A DNA stretch of 64,000 nucleotides from Sinorhizobium sp. BG8 (GTDB lineage: Bacteria; Pseudomonadota; Alphaproteobacteria; Rhizobiales; Rhizobiaceae). The position numbers and the translations under genes were made by a program. The notes under the pieces are model-generated. The model saw nothing but the letters and a program-made list of their open reading frames with translations, had not been told where the DNA came from and ran no database searches. Below are positions 36,117 to 47,599 of this stretch, piece by piece. Every line of letters begins with the position of its first letter. The stretch's first letter is position 1. The DNA lies in assembly GCF_016864555.1 (NCBI RefSeq), contig NZ_CP044012.1:62001-126000 (forward strand), given 5' to 3'.

Positions 36117-37619
36117 TCACCGTTGCTTGGCGCCGAAATCGAGCGTGCTCTTAACCGCCGCCCGCCAGCCGAGAACGAGCGTCTGGCGGTCGACCTCATT
36201 CATGCGAGGCGTAAAGGTGCGGTCTCTTTTCCAGCTTTGCGAAAAGCCCTGCATATCCGGCCAGACCCCTGCCCCGTGGCCGGCCAGCCACGCAGCGCCC
36301 AGGGCTGTCGTCTCGTTCACGACCGGGCGATCTACGGGCACATCCAGAATGTCTGCCAGACGCTGCATCGTCCAGTCGCTGGCGGCCATGCCGCCGTCAA
36401 CGCGCAGGAAGGTTTCACTCGCCTTGGGCCAATCCCGGCGCATCGCCCTCAACAGGTCGCGGGTCTGGAAGCAGACGGATTCTAGGGCCGCTTTCGCGAG
36501 TTCCGCCGGGCCGGTATTGCGGGTGAGGCCGTAGAGCGCGCCGCGCGCGTCGGGATCCCACCAGGGCGCGCCCAGGCCCGTAAAGGCGGGAACGAGATAC
36601 ACGCTTTGCCTGGCATCCGCGGCGCCAGCCAGAGTGCCGGAGCGGTCGGCGCGGTCGATGACACCGAGACCATCCCGCAGCCATTGCACTGCGGCACCAG
36701 CGACGAAGATCGAGCCTTCGAGGGCATAGTGCATCCGGCCGTCGATCCAGTACGCAATCGTCGTCAGCAAACGATGCTGCGAGACTACAGGCTCCTCGCC
36801 GATATTGAGGAGGGTGAAGCAGCCCGTGCCGTAAGTCGACTTGACCATGCCTGGCTCGAAACAGGCCTGGCCGATCATCGCGGCCTGCTGGTCGCCAGCA
36901 ATGCCCTTGATGGCGATGCGTCCGCCGAACAGCGCTTCGTCCGTCTCGCCGAAATCGCCCGTATTTGCAACGATTTCCGGGAGAATGGCCCTCGGGATGC
37001 CGAAGAGCGACAGAAGACTGTCGTCCCATGCAGCTGTCTCGATGTTGCAAAGCATCGTGCGAGATGCATTCGTGATGTCGATCAGATGGCGCCGCCCGCC
37101 TGTCAGCTTATAGACGAGCCAACTGTCGACGGTACCGAAGGCGAGATGCCCCGCCTGTGCCGCCTCTCTCGCACCGGGCACATGTTGCAACAACCAGGCG
37201 ATCTTTGTGGCGGAGAAGTAGGGATCGAGCAGCAGGCCTGTCCTGCGGCTAATGTCCTGTTCTGCACCGTCGGCGCGAAGCCGCGCGCAGTGTTCGGCGG
37301 TCCGCCTGTCCTGCCAGACGATCGCCCTCGATATCGGTGTGCCGGTGCGCCGGTCCCACATGACAACCGTTTCGCGCTGATTGGTGATGCCGATGGCCGC
37401 GACGTCGCGGGAGGAAACACCGGCGGAAGTCAGCGCCGTGCGAGACGTCTCGACCACGGTCCGCCACAGGTCCTCGGCGTCATGTTCTACCCATCCTGAT
37501 TGCGGGAAATGCTGCGGGAACTCCTGCTGTCCGCTTCCGACGTTCCGGTACTCGCTGTCGAAGACGATCGCCCGCGTGGACGTCGTTCCCTGATCGATCG
37601 CCAAGACATATCCGCTCAT
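36117..37619 (-). CDS. glpK: Glycerol kinase GlpK
   Basis: GlpK phosphorylates glycerol with ATP to sn-glycerol-3-phosphate. The 500-residue FGGY kinase is of normal length. It begins with [20 protein letters not shown], has [17 protein letters not shown] (about residues 79-95), the phosphate loop KSTYGTGCF and [17 protein letters not shown]. It starts 12 bp after glpD, so it is probably the last gene of the sulfoquinovose operon. That position suggests it uses the glycerol freed when SQ-glycerol is hydrolysed. Confidence 0.95.
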   Translation of the reverse strand: MSGYVLAIDQGTTSTRAIVFDSEYRNVGSGQQEFPQHFPQSGWVEHDAEDLWRTVVETSRTALTSAGVSSRDVAAIGITNQRETVVMWDRRTGTPISRAIVWQDRRTAEHCARLRADGAEQDISRRTGLLLDPYFSATKIAWLLQHVPGAREAAQAGHLAFGTVDSWLVYKLTGGRRHLIDITNASRTMLCNIETAAWDDSLLSLFGIPRAILPEIVANTGDFGETDEALFGGRIAIKGIAGDQQAAMIGQACFEPGMVKSTYGTGCFTLLNIGEEPVVSQHRLLTTIAYWIDGRMHYALEGSIFVAGAAVQWLRDGLGVIDRADRSGTLAGAADARQSVYLVPAFTGLGAPWWDPDARGALYGLTRNTGPAELAKAALESVCFQTRDLLRAMRRDWPKASETFLRVDGGMAASDWTMQRLADILDVPVDRPVVNETTALGAAWLAGHGAGVWPDMQGFSQSWKRDRTFTPRMNEVDRQTLVLGWRAAVKSTLDFGAKQR

Positions 37620-37631
37620 GACTTCCCCAGT

Positions 37632-39143
37632 TCAGTTGACGGCCACCTTGCCGCCAGATTGTTGTCCCGCCAGAAACGCCGTCACGGCGGCAACCTCGTC
37701 GGGCGTGCAGCGTAGGCCCAGCTTGGAGCGCCGCCACAGGATATCCTCGGCCGATCGCGCCCATTCCATTTCCACGAGATAGCGGATCTCGTTCTCACCA
37801 AGGTCCGCAGCGACAATTCTGCCGAGGCCGCCGTCGGCTTCGAGAAAATCAAAAGCCTTGGTGCCGTAGTTCCGGGCAAGCCGCCGAATTGTGGCGTCTG
37901 CAACGAAGGGCGCACGAGCCGTAAGCTTCGCGACGAGCCCCTCGAACCCATCCAGCGGGAAGTCGCCGCCAGGCAGGGTCGCGCCGGCGGTCCAGCTCGG
38001 CTTTCGTGGGCCAAGATGTTTTTCGACGAGGCCGAGGACCGATTCTGCCAACCGGCGATAGGTGGTTATCTTGCCGCCGAAGACGTTGATGATCGCGCCG
38101 GTTTCCGCATCGCCCTCATCCTTCAGGACGTAGTCGCGTGTGGCCTCCTGCGCGCTTGCGGTTCCGGCCTCGTAAAGCGGGCGGATGCCGGAATAGGACC
38201 AGACCACATCTGACGGGGTGATCTGCTTGCGGAAGTAGTCACTCGCGGCAGCGCAAAGATACGCCGTCTCCTCTTTGCTGATCGCGACCTTCTCCGGTTT
38301 GTCGCGAAAATCGCGGTCCGTCGTGCCGATCAACGTGAAGTCGCCCTCATAGGGAATGGCGAAAATGATGCGCTTGTCCGTGTTCTGGAAGATATAGGCC
38401 TTGTCGTGGTCGAAAAGCTTCTGCACCACGACATGACTGCCCTGGACGAGACGGACATTCTTCGCCCTGACCCCGCCGGCAGCTAGCCCGATAACTCGAT
38501 CCACCCATGGGCCAGCGGCATTGACCACAAGGCGCGCACTGACCGTCCGACGCGTCCCCGTTTCGCGGTTCGCGATGTCGGCGACGAATCCGCCATCGCG
38601 CCGTTCGACACGGACGACTTCGCTGCGGGTCAAAATCTTCGCACCGCGGTCGGCGGCGTCGCGTGCGTTGAGTACCACCATGCGGGCGTCCTGCACCCAG
38701 GCATCGGAATATTCAAAACCCTTGGCGTAAGCATCCTTCAGCGGCCTGCCGGCCGGGTGCTTCGAAAGATCCAGCACGGATGTCGGTGGCAGCCTCTTGC
38801 GACCTCCGATGTGGTCGTAGAGGAAAAGGCCCAGCCGCAGCAGCCATGCAGGGCGCAATCCTTTGTGATGCGGCAGCACAAAGCGCAGCGGCCAGATGAT
38901 GTGGGGCGCCATCTGCCAAAGCACTTCCCGCTCCATCAGAGATTCGCGCACCAGCCGGAACTCGTAATGTTCCAGATAGCGCAGCCCCCCGTGGATGAGC
39001 TTGGTGGAGGCCGACGACGTGCCGCTGGCGAGGTCATTCATTTCCGCCAGCAACACCTTGTAGCCACGGCCGGCCGCGTCGCGCGCGACACCGCAGCCAT
39101 TGATGCCGCCGCCGATGACGAGGATATCGTAATCGAAAGCCAT
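37632..39143 (-). CDS. glpD: Glycerol-3-phosphate dehydrogenase GlpD (FAD, membrane-linked)
   Basis: GlpD oxidises glycerol-3-phosphate to dihydroxyacetone phosphate and passes electrons to quinone. The 503-residue protein has the FAD motif YDILVIGGGINGCGVARDA (residues 4-22), ASGTSSASTKLIHGGLRYLE and the C-terminal DAO_C domain with FGGKITTYRRLAE. The ATG at 39143 follows the aldehyde dehydrogenase stop by one base (TGACATG), so the two are translationally coupled. This ties glycerol use to sulfoquinovose catabolism. Confidence 0.95.
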   Translation of the reverse strand: MAFDYDILVIGGGINGCGVARDAAGRGYKVLLAEMNDLASGTSSASTKLIHGGLRYLEHYEFRLVRESLMEREVLWQMAPHIIWPLRFVLPHHKGLRPAWLLRLGLFLYDHIGGRKRLPPTSVLDLSKHPAGRPLKDAYAKGFEYSDAWVQDARMVVLNARDAADRGAKILTRSEVVRVERRDGGFVADIANRETGTRRTVSARLVVNAAGPWVDRVIGLAAGGVRAKNVRLVQGSHVVVQKLFDHDKAYIFQNTDKRIIFAIPYEGDFTLIGTTDRDFRDKPEKVAISKEETAYLCAAASDYFRKQITPSDVVWSYSGIRPLYEAGTASAQEATRDYVLKDEGDAETGAIINVFGGKITTYRRLAESVLGLVEKHLGPRKPSWTAGATLPGGDFPLDGFEGLVAKLTARAPFVADATIRRLARNYGTKAFDFLEADGGLGRIVAADLGENEIRYLVEMEWARSAEDILWRRSKLGLRCTPDEVAAVTAFLAGQQSGGKVAVN

Positions 39144-39144
39144 G

Positions 39145-40614
39145 TCAGAGCCCGGCGACGCAGACATACTTCAGCTCGAGGAAGCCCTCGATGCCGTACT
39201 TCGAACCCTCCCGGCCGAGACCGGATTGCTTGATGCCACCGAAGGGCGCCATCTCGTTGGCGATCATGCCGGTGTTGACGCCAACCATGCCGGCTTCCAG
39301 CGCCTCGGCGACGCGGAAGACGCGCGCCATGTCCTTGGCGTAGAAGTAGGATGCGAGGCCGTATTCACTGGCGTTGGCCATGGAGATCACGTCCTCCTCG
39401 TCGCGGAAGGGGATGATTGGCGCGAGCGGCGCGAAGGTCTCCTCGCTCGCCACCTTCATCGCCTGGGTGACGCCGGCGATCACCGTTGGCTCGTAGAAGC
39501 TGCTGCCCAGCGTACTGCGCTTACCGCCGGCGAGCAGCTTGCCGCCCTTCTCCAGCGCATCGGCGACGTGTTCTTCCATCTTGGCCACGGCCTTCTGATC
39601 GATCAGCGGACCCTGGGTGACGCCGGCCTCGGTGCCACGGCCGAGCGTCAGCCCGGCGACCTTGGCGAGCAGCTTCTCGGTGAAGGCCTCGACCACGCCT
39701 TCCTGTACGTAGATGCGGTTGGCGCACACACAGGTCTGTCCGGCATTGCGGAACTTCGAGATCATCGCACCCTCGACCGCCGCATCGAGATCGGCGTCAT
39801 CGAAGACGATGAAGGGTGCATTGCCGCCGAGCTCGAGCGAGAGTCGCTTGATGCCGTCGGCTGCTTCCTTCATCAGCCAGCGGCCGACGCCGGTCGAACC
39901 GGTAAAGGTGATCTTGGCCACCTTCGGGTTGTGGCAGAATTCCGTACCGATCGGCTTGGCTTCGCCGGTGACGACGGAGAAGACACCCGCCGGCACGCCG
40001 GCGCGTTCGGCCAGAACCGCCAGCGCCAGTGCCGAGAGCGGCGTCTGCGAAGCGGGCTTCAAGAGCATGCTGCAACCGGCGGCAAGTGCGGGGCCTGCCT
40101 TGCGCGGGATCATGCCGTTGGGGAAATTCCACGGGGTGATGGCAGCGCAGACGCCGACCGGCTGCTTCAGCACCATGATGCGCTGTCCGGCATTGGCGCC
40201 CGGAATGATGTCGCCGTCGATGCGCTTGGCTTCCTCGCCGAACCACTCGAGATAGGCAGCGTTGGAGATCACCTCGCCCTTGGCTTCAGCGAGCGGCTTG
40301 CCCTGTTCAGAGGTGAGGATCAGCGCAAGGTCGTCCGCATTGGCGATAATCAGGTCGTACCAGGCGCGCAGGATCTTGGCGCGCTCCTTGGCGGTTTTCT
40401 TCGACCAGAGCTTCTGGGCTGACTCCGCCTCGTCGATCGCCTTGGCGACTTCCTCGCGCGATAGTGCCGCGACGTTGGCGATCAGCGAACCGTCGAAGGG
40501 ATCATTGACCGCAAAGGTATTGCCGCTTGCCGCCGCGACCCAGCGGCCGCCGACAAAGGCCTTGTCGACGAGGAGGGACGGGTCCTTGAGCGCAGATGTC
40601 AGGGGATGCGTCAT
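39145..40614 (-). CDS. Sulfolactaldehyde dehydrogenase (GabD-like aldehyde dehydrogenase)
   Basis: This is a 489-residue NAD(P)-dependent aldehyde dehydrogenase of the succinate-semialdehyde type. The catalytic cysteine is Cys295 (FRNAGQTCVCANR), with general base Glu261 (LELGGNAPF) and NAD motif FTGSTGVG. In the sulfo-ED pathway the homologous enzyme oxidises 3-sulfolactaldehyde from KDSG cleavage to 3-sulfolactate. The assignment rests on the operon, since the sequence alone says GabD-like. Its start overlaps the tauE-like stop by four bases. Confidence 0.85.
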   Translation of the reverse strand: MTHPLTSALKDPSLLVDKAFVGGRWVAAASGNTFAVNDPFDGSLIANVAALSREEVAKAIDEAESAQKLWSKKTAKERAKILRAWYDLIIANADDLALILTSEQGKPLAEAKGEVISNAAYLEWFGEEAKRIDGDIIPGANAGQRIMVLKQPVGVCAAITPWNFPNGMIPRKAGPALAAGCSMLLKPASQTPLSALALAVLAERAGVPAGVFSVVTGEAKPIGTEFCHNPKVAKITFTGSTGVGRWLMKEAADGIKRLSLELGGNAPFIVFDDADLDAAVEGAMISKFRNAGQTCVCANRIYVQEGVVEAFTEKLLAKVAGLTLGRGTEAGVTQGPLIDQKAVAKMEEHVADALEKGGKLLAGGKRSTLGSSFYEPTVIAGVTQAMKVASEETFAPLAPIIPFRDEEDVISMANASEYGLASYFYAKDMARVFRVAEALEAGMVGVNTGMIANEMAPFGGIKQSGLGREGSKYGIEGFLELKYVCVAGL

Positions 40615-41381
40615 GAGAAATCTCCGATGAGCTTGAGGAGGGCCGGAATCGCAAGCGAGGCGCCGGACAGGAACAGGAGGACGAAGGCCAGGCGCCGCAT
40701 GTTGAGGGGCGAGATGCCGGGCGGATAGCGGCGCGCCAGCTGCGTGAAGGCAATCACCACGGGAATGGTGGCGAGCGACCAGAGAAAATGCCGGTCCGGC
40801 ATCTGGCCGGCCAGCGCCACGGTGCCGAGGCGCAGGAACGCGTTCAGCGCGAAGACGGCGACCAGCGTTTCGCGCACCGCTGCCGCGCGCATCGGCTGGC
40901 GATAGAGGTGGTAGACGAGCGGCGGCCCGGCAGTCGAGAACAACCCGCCCATCAGCCCAGCGATCGCGCCGAAGAACAGGAAGGAGCCGTTGCCGGAGCG
41001 CCGTTCGAGCGGCTCGGGCTTGAACAGAAGCTGGATGCTCGAGACGATGATGACCGTGCCAAGTACGAGTTTCAGCCAGTCGAGCGAACCCTTGAGCAGG
41101 ATCCCGAGCAGCCAGTAACCGATGAGCAGAAAGACGAGGCTGGAGACCATCACCAGCGCGAATTCGCGCCCGGCAATGTCGCGCCAGCCCCTGGCCAGGA
41201 CCTGCGCAGCATTGACCACGACGAGGATGCTGACCAGCACCGCCGCTTCGGCAAGTGGGATGATGCCGGTGAGCCCTACGCCGCCCATCATCATCAGGCC
41301 GAACGCAAAGCCCGTCAGGGTCTGCACGTAGGCGGCGACGGCGGCGAGCGCCAGAAGTGCCGCCAGTTGAGCCGGATCCAT
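40611..41381 (-). CDS. TauE/SafE-family exporter, probably sulfolactate exporter
   Basis: This is a 256-residue inner-membrane protein with about 8 helices in two TauE/SafE halves (LTGFAFGLMMMGGVGLTGI, and GLMGGLFSTAGPPLVYHLY with its GPP motif in the second half). In SQ-degrading bacteria of this group such an exporter discards the sulfonate end product, here sulfolactate. Sulfite or sulfolactate as substrate is inference from context. The stop of the SQase gene lies three bases before its start, and it overlaps the next gene by four bases. Confidence 0.85.
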   Translation of the reverse strand: MDPAQLAALLALAAVAAYVQTLTGFAFGLMMMGGVGLTGIIPLAEAAVLVSILVVVNAAQVLARGWRDIAGREFALVMVSSLVFLLIGYWLLGILLKGSLDWLKLVLGTVIIVSSIQLLFKPEPLERRSGNGSFLFFGAIAGLMGGLFSTAGPPLVYHLYRQPMRAAAVRETLVAVFALNAFLRLGTVALAGQMPDRHFLWSLATIPVVIAFTQLARRYPPGISPLNMRRLAFVLLFLSGASLAIPALLKLIGDFS

Positions 41382-41383
41382 TG

Positions 41384-43375
41384 TCAGAGCGCCTTCAGCC
41401 CGTCGAACAGGGCTGCATTGGCCGCACCCTGGCGGTAGAACAGCGCGGGCTGGCCGAGCGGTGCCGCCACGGTGGCCTCTGCGCCACCGTCATGGACCTT
41501 GCCGCTCCAGATATGCACCCAACGCGTACCCTTTGGCAGGTAGACTGTCCGCTCGGTCTCGCCGGCCTTCCAGACCGGGGCGACGATCAGTTCGGCCCCG
41601 TAGAGATAGGCGTCCTGGATGGCATAGGTCGCGCGGTCGTCCTCATGGTGCAGGAAGAGCGGGCGCTGCACCGGAAGGCCCGTTTCCGCCGCTTCGACCG
41701 ACAGGCCTTTGAGATAGGGCGCGAGGTGGACATAGATCGCCGTCATACGCGCGAAATGGGCAAGCACCGCCGCATCCTGATCGATCTGGAGATTTTCACG
41801 AGGACGGTTGCCCTCGTGGCTGCGCATGACGGGCGTGAACGCCGCCATCTCGGCCCAGCGCATCAGAAGCTCGGCAGTACGAACATTGCCGAAGAGGCTC
41901 GTATAACCACCGATGTCGGAGTGGTGATAGGCGTTGCCGAGAAGACCGGAGGAAAGCGCGCCCGACATGACGGTGACGAGACCATCGTGACGGGAGAAGT
42001 CAACCGACTGGTCGCCGCCCCACAGCAACGGGCAATGGGCCTGAACGCCGGTATATCCGGCGCGCATGAAGAACAGCGCCTCGCCGGTCTTGCCGCGGCT
42101 TTCGAGCGCCTTGGCGTTGACCTCGGCCCACAGCGTCGGCCAGGCATTGTGCATCAGCTTTGCGTCGATGCCGTTGGCAAGGTTGACGTCGATCGGCAGA
42201 TATTCGCCGAAGTCCGCCATCCAGCCGGAAAGGCCGAAATCCAGCATGTTCTGACCGATCACGCGCTCGGCAAACCAAGCGGACGCTTCGGGATTGGTGA
42301 AGTCGACCACACCGCAATCGAACTCGCCGAAGTCAACCAGGGCGGTATTTCCATCTGCGTCCGTTGCAAAATAGCCCTTGGCCTCGGCCTCCGGAAAGAG
42401 TGAGCCGTCGACACAGAGATAGGGGTTCACATAGCCGAGAAAGCGGATGTTTTCGTCGGCAAGCTCTGCGATCTTCTGGCGGAGGTGCGGGTAGCGTTCC
42501 TCATTGCCCACCCAGTCCCAGAAGAGCCGTGCACCGAACGAGGTGTGGCGCAGACCCACCCAGTCCTCACACCAGAGGCCCGAAACCTTCACGCCGGCGG
42601 CGCGCATCTTTTCCAACCGCTCGAACGAGGTGTTGCCATCCTTGAGGCCGATGATCGCACCCTGATAGACCCAGTCCGGCAATTGCGGCTGGCGGCCGAA
42701 GCGTAGCGAGAGCTTCGAGACGAGATCGCGGAAGGTGCCAGCGGAGAAGAACTCGATCTTCTCGGGCACCGCCCAGATTTCCACTTCATGGAACCCTTCG
42801 CGGCGGAAATCGAAGACCGCATAGGCGGTCGTGTCGACATGCAGGGCATAGCGTCGCGAGGAAACGTAGGTCGGCTGGGGATAGTTGGTGTTGTAGTAGT
42901 CGCCGCCGGCCTTCGCAGTCACATCGGACTGGAAGGTAATCGCGGTTGTCTTGTCGCGGCCGACTCCGGGCTCGGAGGTCCACAGCGGGAAACGGCGACC
43001 GCGCATGTCGAAATAGGACATCTGCTCGCCGCCGCCCCAGACATGCTCGTCCTTGTCAGCCACGGCGCGGAGCCAGAGCCGGTTGATTGAGGTATCCGCC
43101 GCGTGCAGCAGAAGGCTGTCGCCCTCCACCGTCAGTTCGAGGCGTACCGGCTGGCCGGGCGCACTGGAGAGGCGCACGGTGTTGCCCTCGACGTCCGCAT
43201 GGGCAAGAGCGGTGCGCTCGACGACATAGTCCTCGATATCGAAATTGCCGCGATACATATCCATGCGTTCCTCACCGCGGCCAGCAAAGAAGGCGGGATT
43301 TTCCGGAGTGTGGTTGAGGATTTCGCGGCTATCGAGGGAAAGTGTGAAACCGGCGGGGGTCTTTTCGAGAAGCAT
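41384..43375 (-). CDS. GH31 sulfoquinovosidase, KERWY class
   Basis: This 663-residue GH31 glycosidase hydrolyses alpha-sulfoquinovosides such as SQ-glycerol. The catalytic nucleophile is Asp388 (WMADFGEYLP) and the acid/base Asp455 (WGGDQSVDF). The sulfonate-recognition set is Lys245, Glu270, Arg283, Trp286 and Tyr491. This is the KERWY signature, with the same numbering as the Agrobacterium tumefaciens SQase as I recall it. E. coli YihQ has QQRWY (Gln262, Gln288, Arg301, Trp304, Tyr508; offset 17-18). The start chosen is the ATG at 43375, after the SDR stop. No signal peptide: hydrolysis is cytoplasmic. Confidence 0.93.
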   Translation of the reverse strand: MLLEKTPAGFTLSLDSREILNHTPENPAFFAGRGEERMDMYRGNFDIEDYVVERTALAHADVEGNTVRLSSAPGQPVRLELTVEGDSLLLHAADTSINRLWLRAVADKDEHVWGGGEQMSYFDMRGRRFPLWTSEPGVGRDKTTAITFQSDVTAKAGGDYYNTNYPQPTYVSSRRYALHVDTTAYAVFDFRREGFHEVEIWAVPEKIEFFSAGTFRDLVSKLSLRFGRQPQLPDWVYQGAIIGLKDGNTSFERLEKMRAAGVKVSGLWCEDWVGLRHTSFGARLFWDWVGNEERYPHLRQKIAELADENIRFLGYVNPYLCVDGSLFPEAEAKGYFATDADGNTALVDFGEFDCGVVDFTNPEASAWFAERVIGQNMLDFGLSGWMADFGEYLPIDVNLANGIDAKLMHNAWPTLWAEVNAKALESRGKTGEALFFMRAGYTGVQAHCPLLWGGDQSVDFSRHDGLVTVMSGALSSGLLGNAYHHSDIGGYTSLFGNVRTAELLMRWAEMAAFTPVMRSHEGNRPRENLQIDQDAAVLAHFARMTAIYVHLAPYLKGLSVEAAETGLPVQRPLFLHHEDDRATYAIQDAYLYGAELIVAPVWKAGETERTVYLPKGTRWVHIWSGKVHDGGAEATVAAPLGQPALFYRQGAANAALFDGLKAL

Positions 43376-43385
43376 GGCGAAACCT

Positions 43386-45037
<1,652 letters not shown>

Positions 45038-45047
45038 GAATCGATCC

Positions 45048-45851
45048 TCAGTAAGCGGCGGTCTGCTGGGCGGGGGCTGCGGCTGTCCCCTTGAGCTGAC
45101 CGAGCCAATCGCTGGCGCGACCCGTCATCATGGCTATGTCGGAGGCGATTGCGGCATAGTCGTAGCCGTAGCCAATGAAGCGCTTCACCATATCAGGGTT
45201 CGGACCAACGATGCCGACTGGCTTGCCGGCCGAGTGGGCATCCTTCGCCGCTTTCTCGATCAGCGCCTGAACCTCTGGATGAGCGATATTGCCGATATGG
45301 CCCATGGCAGCCGAGAGGTCGCCGGGCCCGACAAAGAGCGCATCGATGCCCTCGACGGCAGCAATCTCTGGCAGGCGCTCGATGGCTTCGGGCGTTTCGA
45401 GCTGGACGATGGTGCAGATATCGTCGTTGGCGGACTTCAGGTAGTTCGGGATCGTGCCGAAACGAGAACCGCGGTGCACGGCCGCAACACCGCGAATGCC
45501 GTGCGGTGGATACCGTGTATACGACGCCGCGGCCTTTGCCTCTTCCGCGTTCTGCACGAAGGGCAGCATGACTGTTCGCGCGCCGGCATCGAGCGCCCGC
45601 TTCACCAACACCTGGTCGTTCCAGGCGAGACGCACCACGGCATCCGCCGGCGTGCAGCCGATGGCGCGCAGGATATGGGCGAGATCGGTGAACTCGACCG
45701 GCACATGCTCCATGTCGACCACGAGGAAATCGAAGCCGCCGTAGCCAAGCGCCTCCGCCGTCGCGGGGGCCGCCGCCATCAGCCAGGTGCCGAGCGGGGT
45801 GGCGCGGTTCTTGTCGGCGAGCCAGGACTTGAAAGGATTGTTGCTGCTCAT
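45048..45851 (-). CDS. KDSG aldolase (HpcH/HpaI family)
   Basis: This is a 267-residue class II (metal-dependent) aldolase of the HpcH/HpaI type. FDFLVVDMEH, VVRLAWNDQVLVKRALDAGA, YPPHGIRGVA, QLETPEAIERL (metal Glu) and LFVGPGDLSAAMG (metal Asp) are in the usual order. In sulfo-ED it cleaves 2-keto-3,6-dideoxy-6-sulfogluconate into pyruvate and sulfolactaldehyde. The ATG at 45851 is preferred over a TTG at 45866; it lies 11 bp after the dehydratase stop. Confidence 0.88.
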   Translation of the reverse strand: MSSNNPFKSWLADKNRATPLGTWLMAAAPATAEALGYGGFDFLVVDMEHVPVEFTDLAHILRAIGCTPADAVVRLAWNDQVLVKRALDAGARTVMLPFVQNAEEAKAAASYTRYPPHGIRGVAAVHRGSRFGTIPNYLKSANDDICTIVQLETPEAIERLPEIAAVEGIDALFVGPGDLSAAMGHIGNIAHPEVQALIEKAAKDAHSAGKPVGIVGPNPDMVKRFIGYGYDYAAIASDIAMMTGRASDWLGQLKGTAAAPAQQTAAY

Positions 45852-45862
45852 GGGGGCGTCTC

Positions 45863-47599
45863 TCAATAAATCGGCGGTTCTGGCACGGGCTGCGTGCCGG
45901 TCAGGAAGTCGAAGTCGCAGCCTTCATGTGCCTGGCTGACGTGGCGCTGGTAGAGGGCGGCGAAGGAGCGTTCGTAAATCGGCGCGGATGGCTTCCACGC
46001 ATCGCGGCGGCGGGCTAGCTCTTCTTCGGACACGCGCATGTTGATGGTCGCGGCGGCGACATCGAGCTCGATGAGGTCGCCGGTCTTCACCAGTGCCAAG
46101 GGGCCGCCGATTGCGGCTTCCGGCGAGACATGCAGGATGCAGGTACCGTAATGGGTGCCGCTCATGCGCCCGTCGCAGATGCGCACCATGTCACGCACGC
46201 CTTGCTTCAGGAGCTTTTTCGGGATCGGCAGGTTGCCCCATTCCGGCATGCCGGGCGCGCCGACCGGGCCGGCATTGCGCAGCACGATCACCGTGTCCTC
46301 GGTGATGTCGAGTTCGGGATCGTCCAGCGTTCTGTTCATGGTGCGCGGATCGTCGAACACGATGGCCGGGCCGACATGCTTGAGGAACTTCGGGTTGGCA
46401 GCCGAGGACTTCATCACCGCACCGTTCGGAGCGAGATTGCCGCGCAGCACCTCCAGTGTCTTGCCGCGCGACAGTGGTACGACAGGATTGTCCTCACCGC
46501 GGATTACGTCATCGTTCCAGCAGTCGGCGGATGCAATATTGTCGCCTAGCGTACGGCCGTTGACGGTCGGCCGGTCGAGCACAAGGTGATGCGAGAGCTT
46601 CTTCAAAAGCGCATTGATGCCACCGGCGAAGTAGAAATCCTCCATGAGGTATTCGCCTGACGGGAAGACGTTGGCGACGACAGGTACCTTGCCAGCCATT
46701 TCCGCCATGTCGTCCAGCGTCAGAGAAACGCCGACGCGCTTGGCCATAGCGATGAGATGCACTGCCGCATTGGTAGAGCCGCCGAGCGCCATATAGGCGA
46801 CGAGTCCATTGAGGAAGCTGTCGCGGCTCAGGATCTCCGAGGGCTTCAAGTCTTCCCAGACCATCTCCACGATGCGCGCTCCACAGGCGGACGCCATGCG
46901 TGAATGGCCGGAATCGATGGCCGGGATGGAGGATGCCCCGGACAGCGTCATGCCCATCGCATCGACGATCGAGGTCATGGTCGAAGCGGTGCCGATGGTG
47001 TTGCAGGTGCCGGGCGAGCGCGTCATGCGGCTTTCGAGATCTACCCAATCGTCGCGGGTGATGTTGCCAGCACGCAGTTCGTCCCAGTATTTCTTGGTGT
47101 GCGTGCCGGCGCCGGTCTTCACGCCACGCCACTGGCCGTTCGACATGGGTCCGGCCGGGCAGAAGATGACGGGAATGTCCATCGAGAAGGCGCCCATCAG
47201 CAGCGCCGGGGTGGACTTGTCGCAGCCGCCGAGCAGCACCGCGCCGTCGATTGGGTGGCAGCGCAGCAGCTCCTCGCATTCCATGGCGAGGAAGTTGCGG
47301 TAGAGCATGGTCGTCGGCTTGACCATGACCTCGCCGACGGAAATTGCCGGCAGTTCGACGGGATAGCCGCCCATCTGCCATACGCCGCGCTTCACCGCCT
47401 CGGCCCGGTCGCGCAGATGCGCGTGGCAGGGGCTCATTTCGCTCCAGGTATTGATGATGCCGATCACGGGCCGGCCCATGAACTCTTCGCGGCGCATGCC
47501 CATCTGCTGGGTACGCTGGCGGTGCGCGAAAGCCCGCATGTCATCGGAGGCAAACCAGCGCTGGCTGCGCAGTTCGGAGAGATCGAGCTTTCTGGTCAT
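45863..47599 (-). CDS. Sulfogluconate dehydratase (IlvD/Edd family)
   Basis: This is a 578-residue Fe-S dehydratase. Cluster ligands are Cys58 (MSPCHAH), Cys126 (GGCDKST) and Cys199 (GTCNTIGTAST), as in the pentonate-type IlvD/Edd enzymes with a [2Fe-2S] cluster. It removes water from sulfogluconate to give KDSG in sulfo-ED. Length and C-terminus match the sugar-acid subgroup. The start overlaps the permease stop by four bases. A plain sugar-acid dehydratase would have the same motifs, so specificity comes from the operon. Confidence 0.88.
   Translation of the reverse strand: MTRKLDLSELRSQRWFASDDMRAFAHRQRTQQMGMRREEFMGRPVIGIINTWSEMSPCHAHLRDRAEAVKRGVWQMGGYPVELPAISVGEVMVKPTTMLYRNFLAMECEELLRCHPIDGAVLLGGCDKSTPALLMGAFSMDIPVIFCPAGPMSNGQWRGVKTGAGTHTKKYWDELRAGNITRDDWVDLESRMTRSPGTCNTIGTASTMTSIVDAMGMTLSGASSIPAIDSGHSRMASACGARIVEMVWEDLKPSEILSRDSFLNGLVAYMALGGSTNAAVHLIAMAKRVGVSLTLDDMAEMAGKVPVVANVFPSGEYLMEDFYFAGGINALLKKLSHHLVLDRPTVNGRTLGDNIASADCWNDDVIRGEDNPVVPLSRGKTLEVLRGNLAPNGAVMKSSAANPKFLKHVGPAIVFDDPRTMNRTLDDPELDITEDTVIVLRNAGPVGAPGMPEWGNLPIPKKLLKQGVRDMVRICDGRMSGTHYGTCILHVSPEAAIGGPLALVKTGDLIELDVAAATINMRVSEEELARRRDAWKPSAPIYERSFAALYQRHVSQAHEGCDFDFLTGTQPVPEPPIY

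Noticed and set aside
35578-36534. Plus-strand frame running from the gap into glpK
   Set aside because: Most of it is antisense to glpK and the rest is low similarity; only the minus-strand IS6 fragment was kept.
45048-47599. Plain galactonate or arabinonate pathway for the dehydratase-aldolase pair
   Set aside because: The families would allow it, but the KERWY sulfoquinovosidase and TauE exporter in the same operon favour sulfogluconate.
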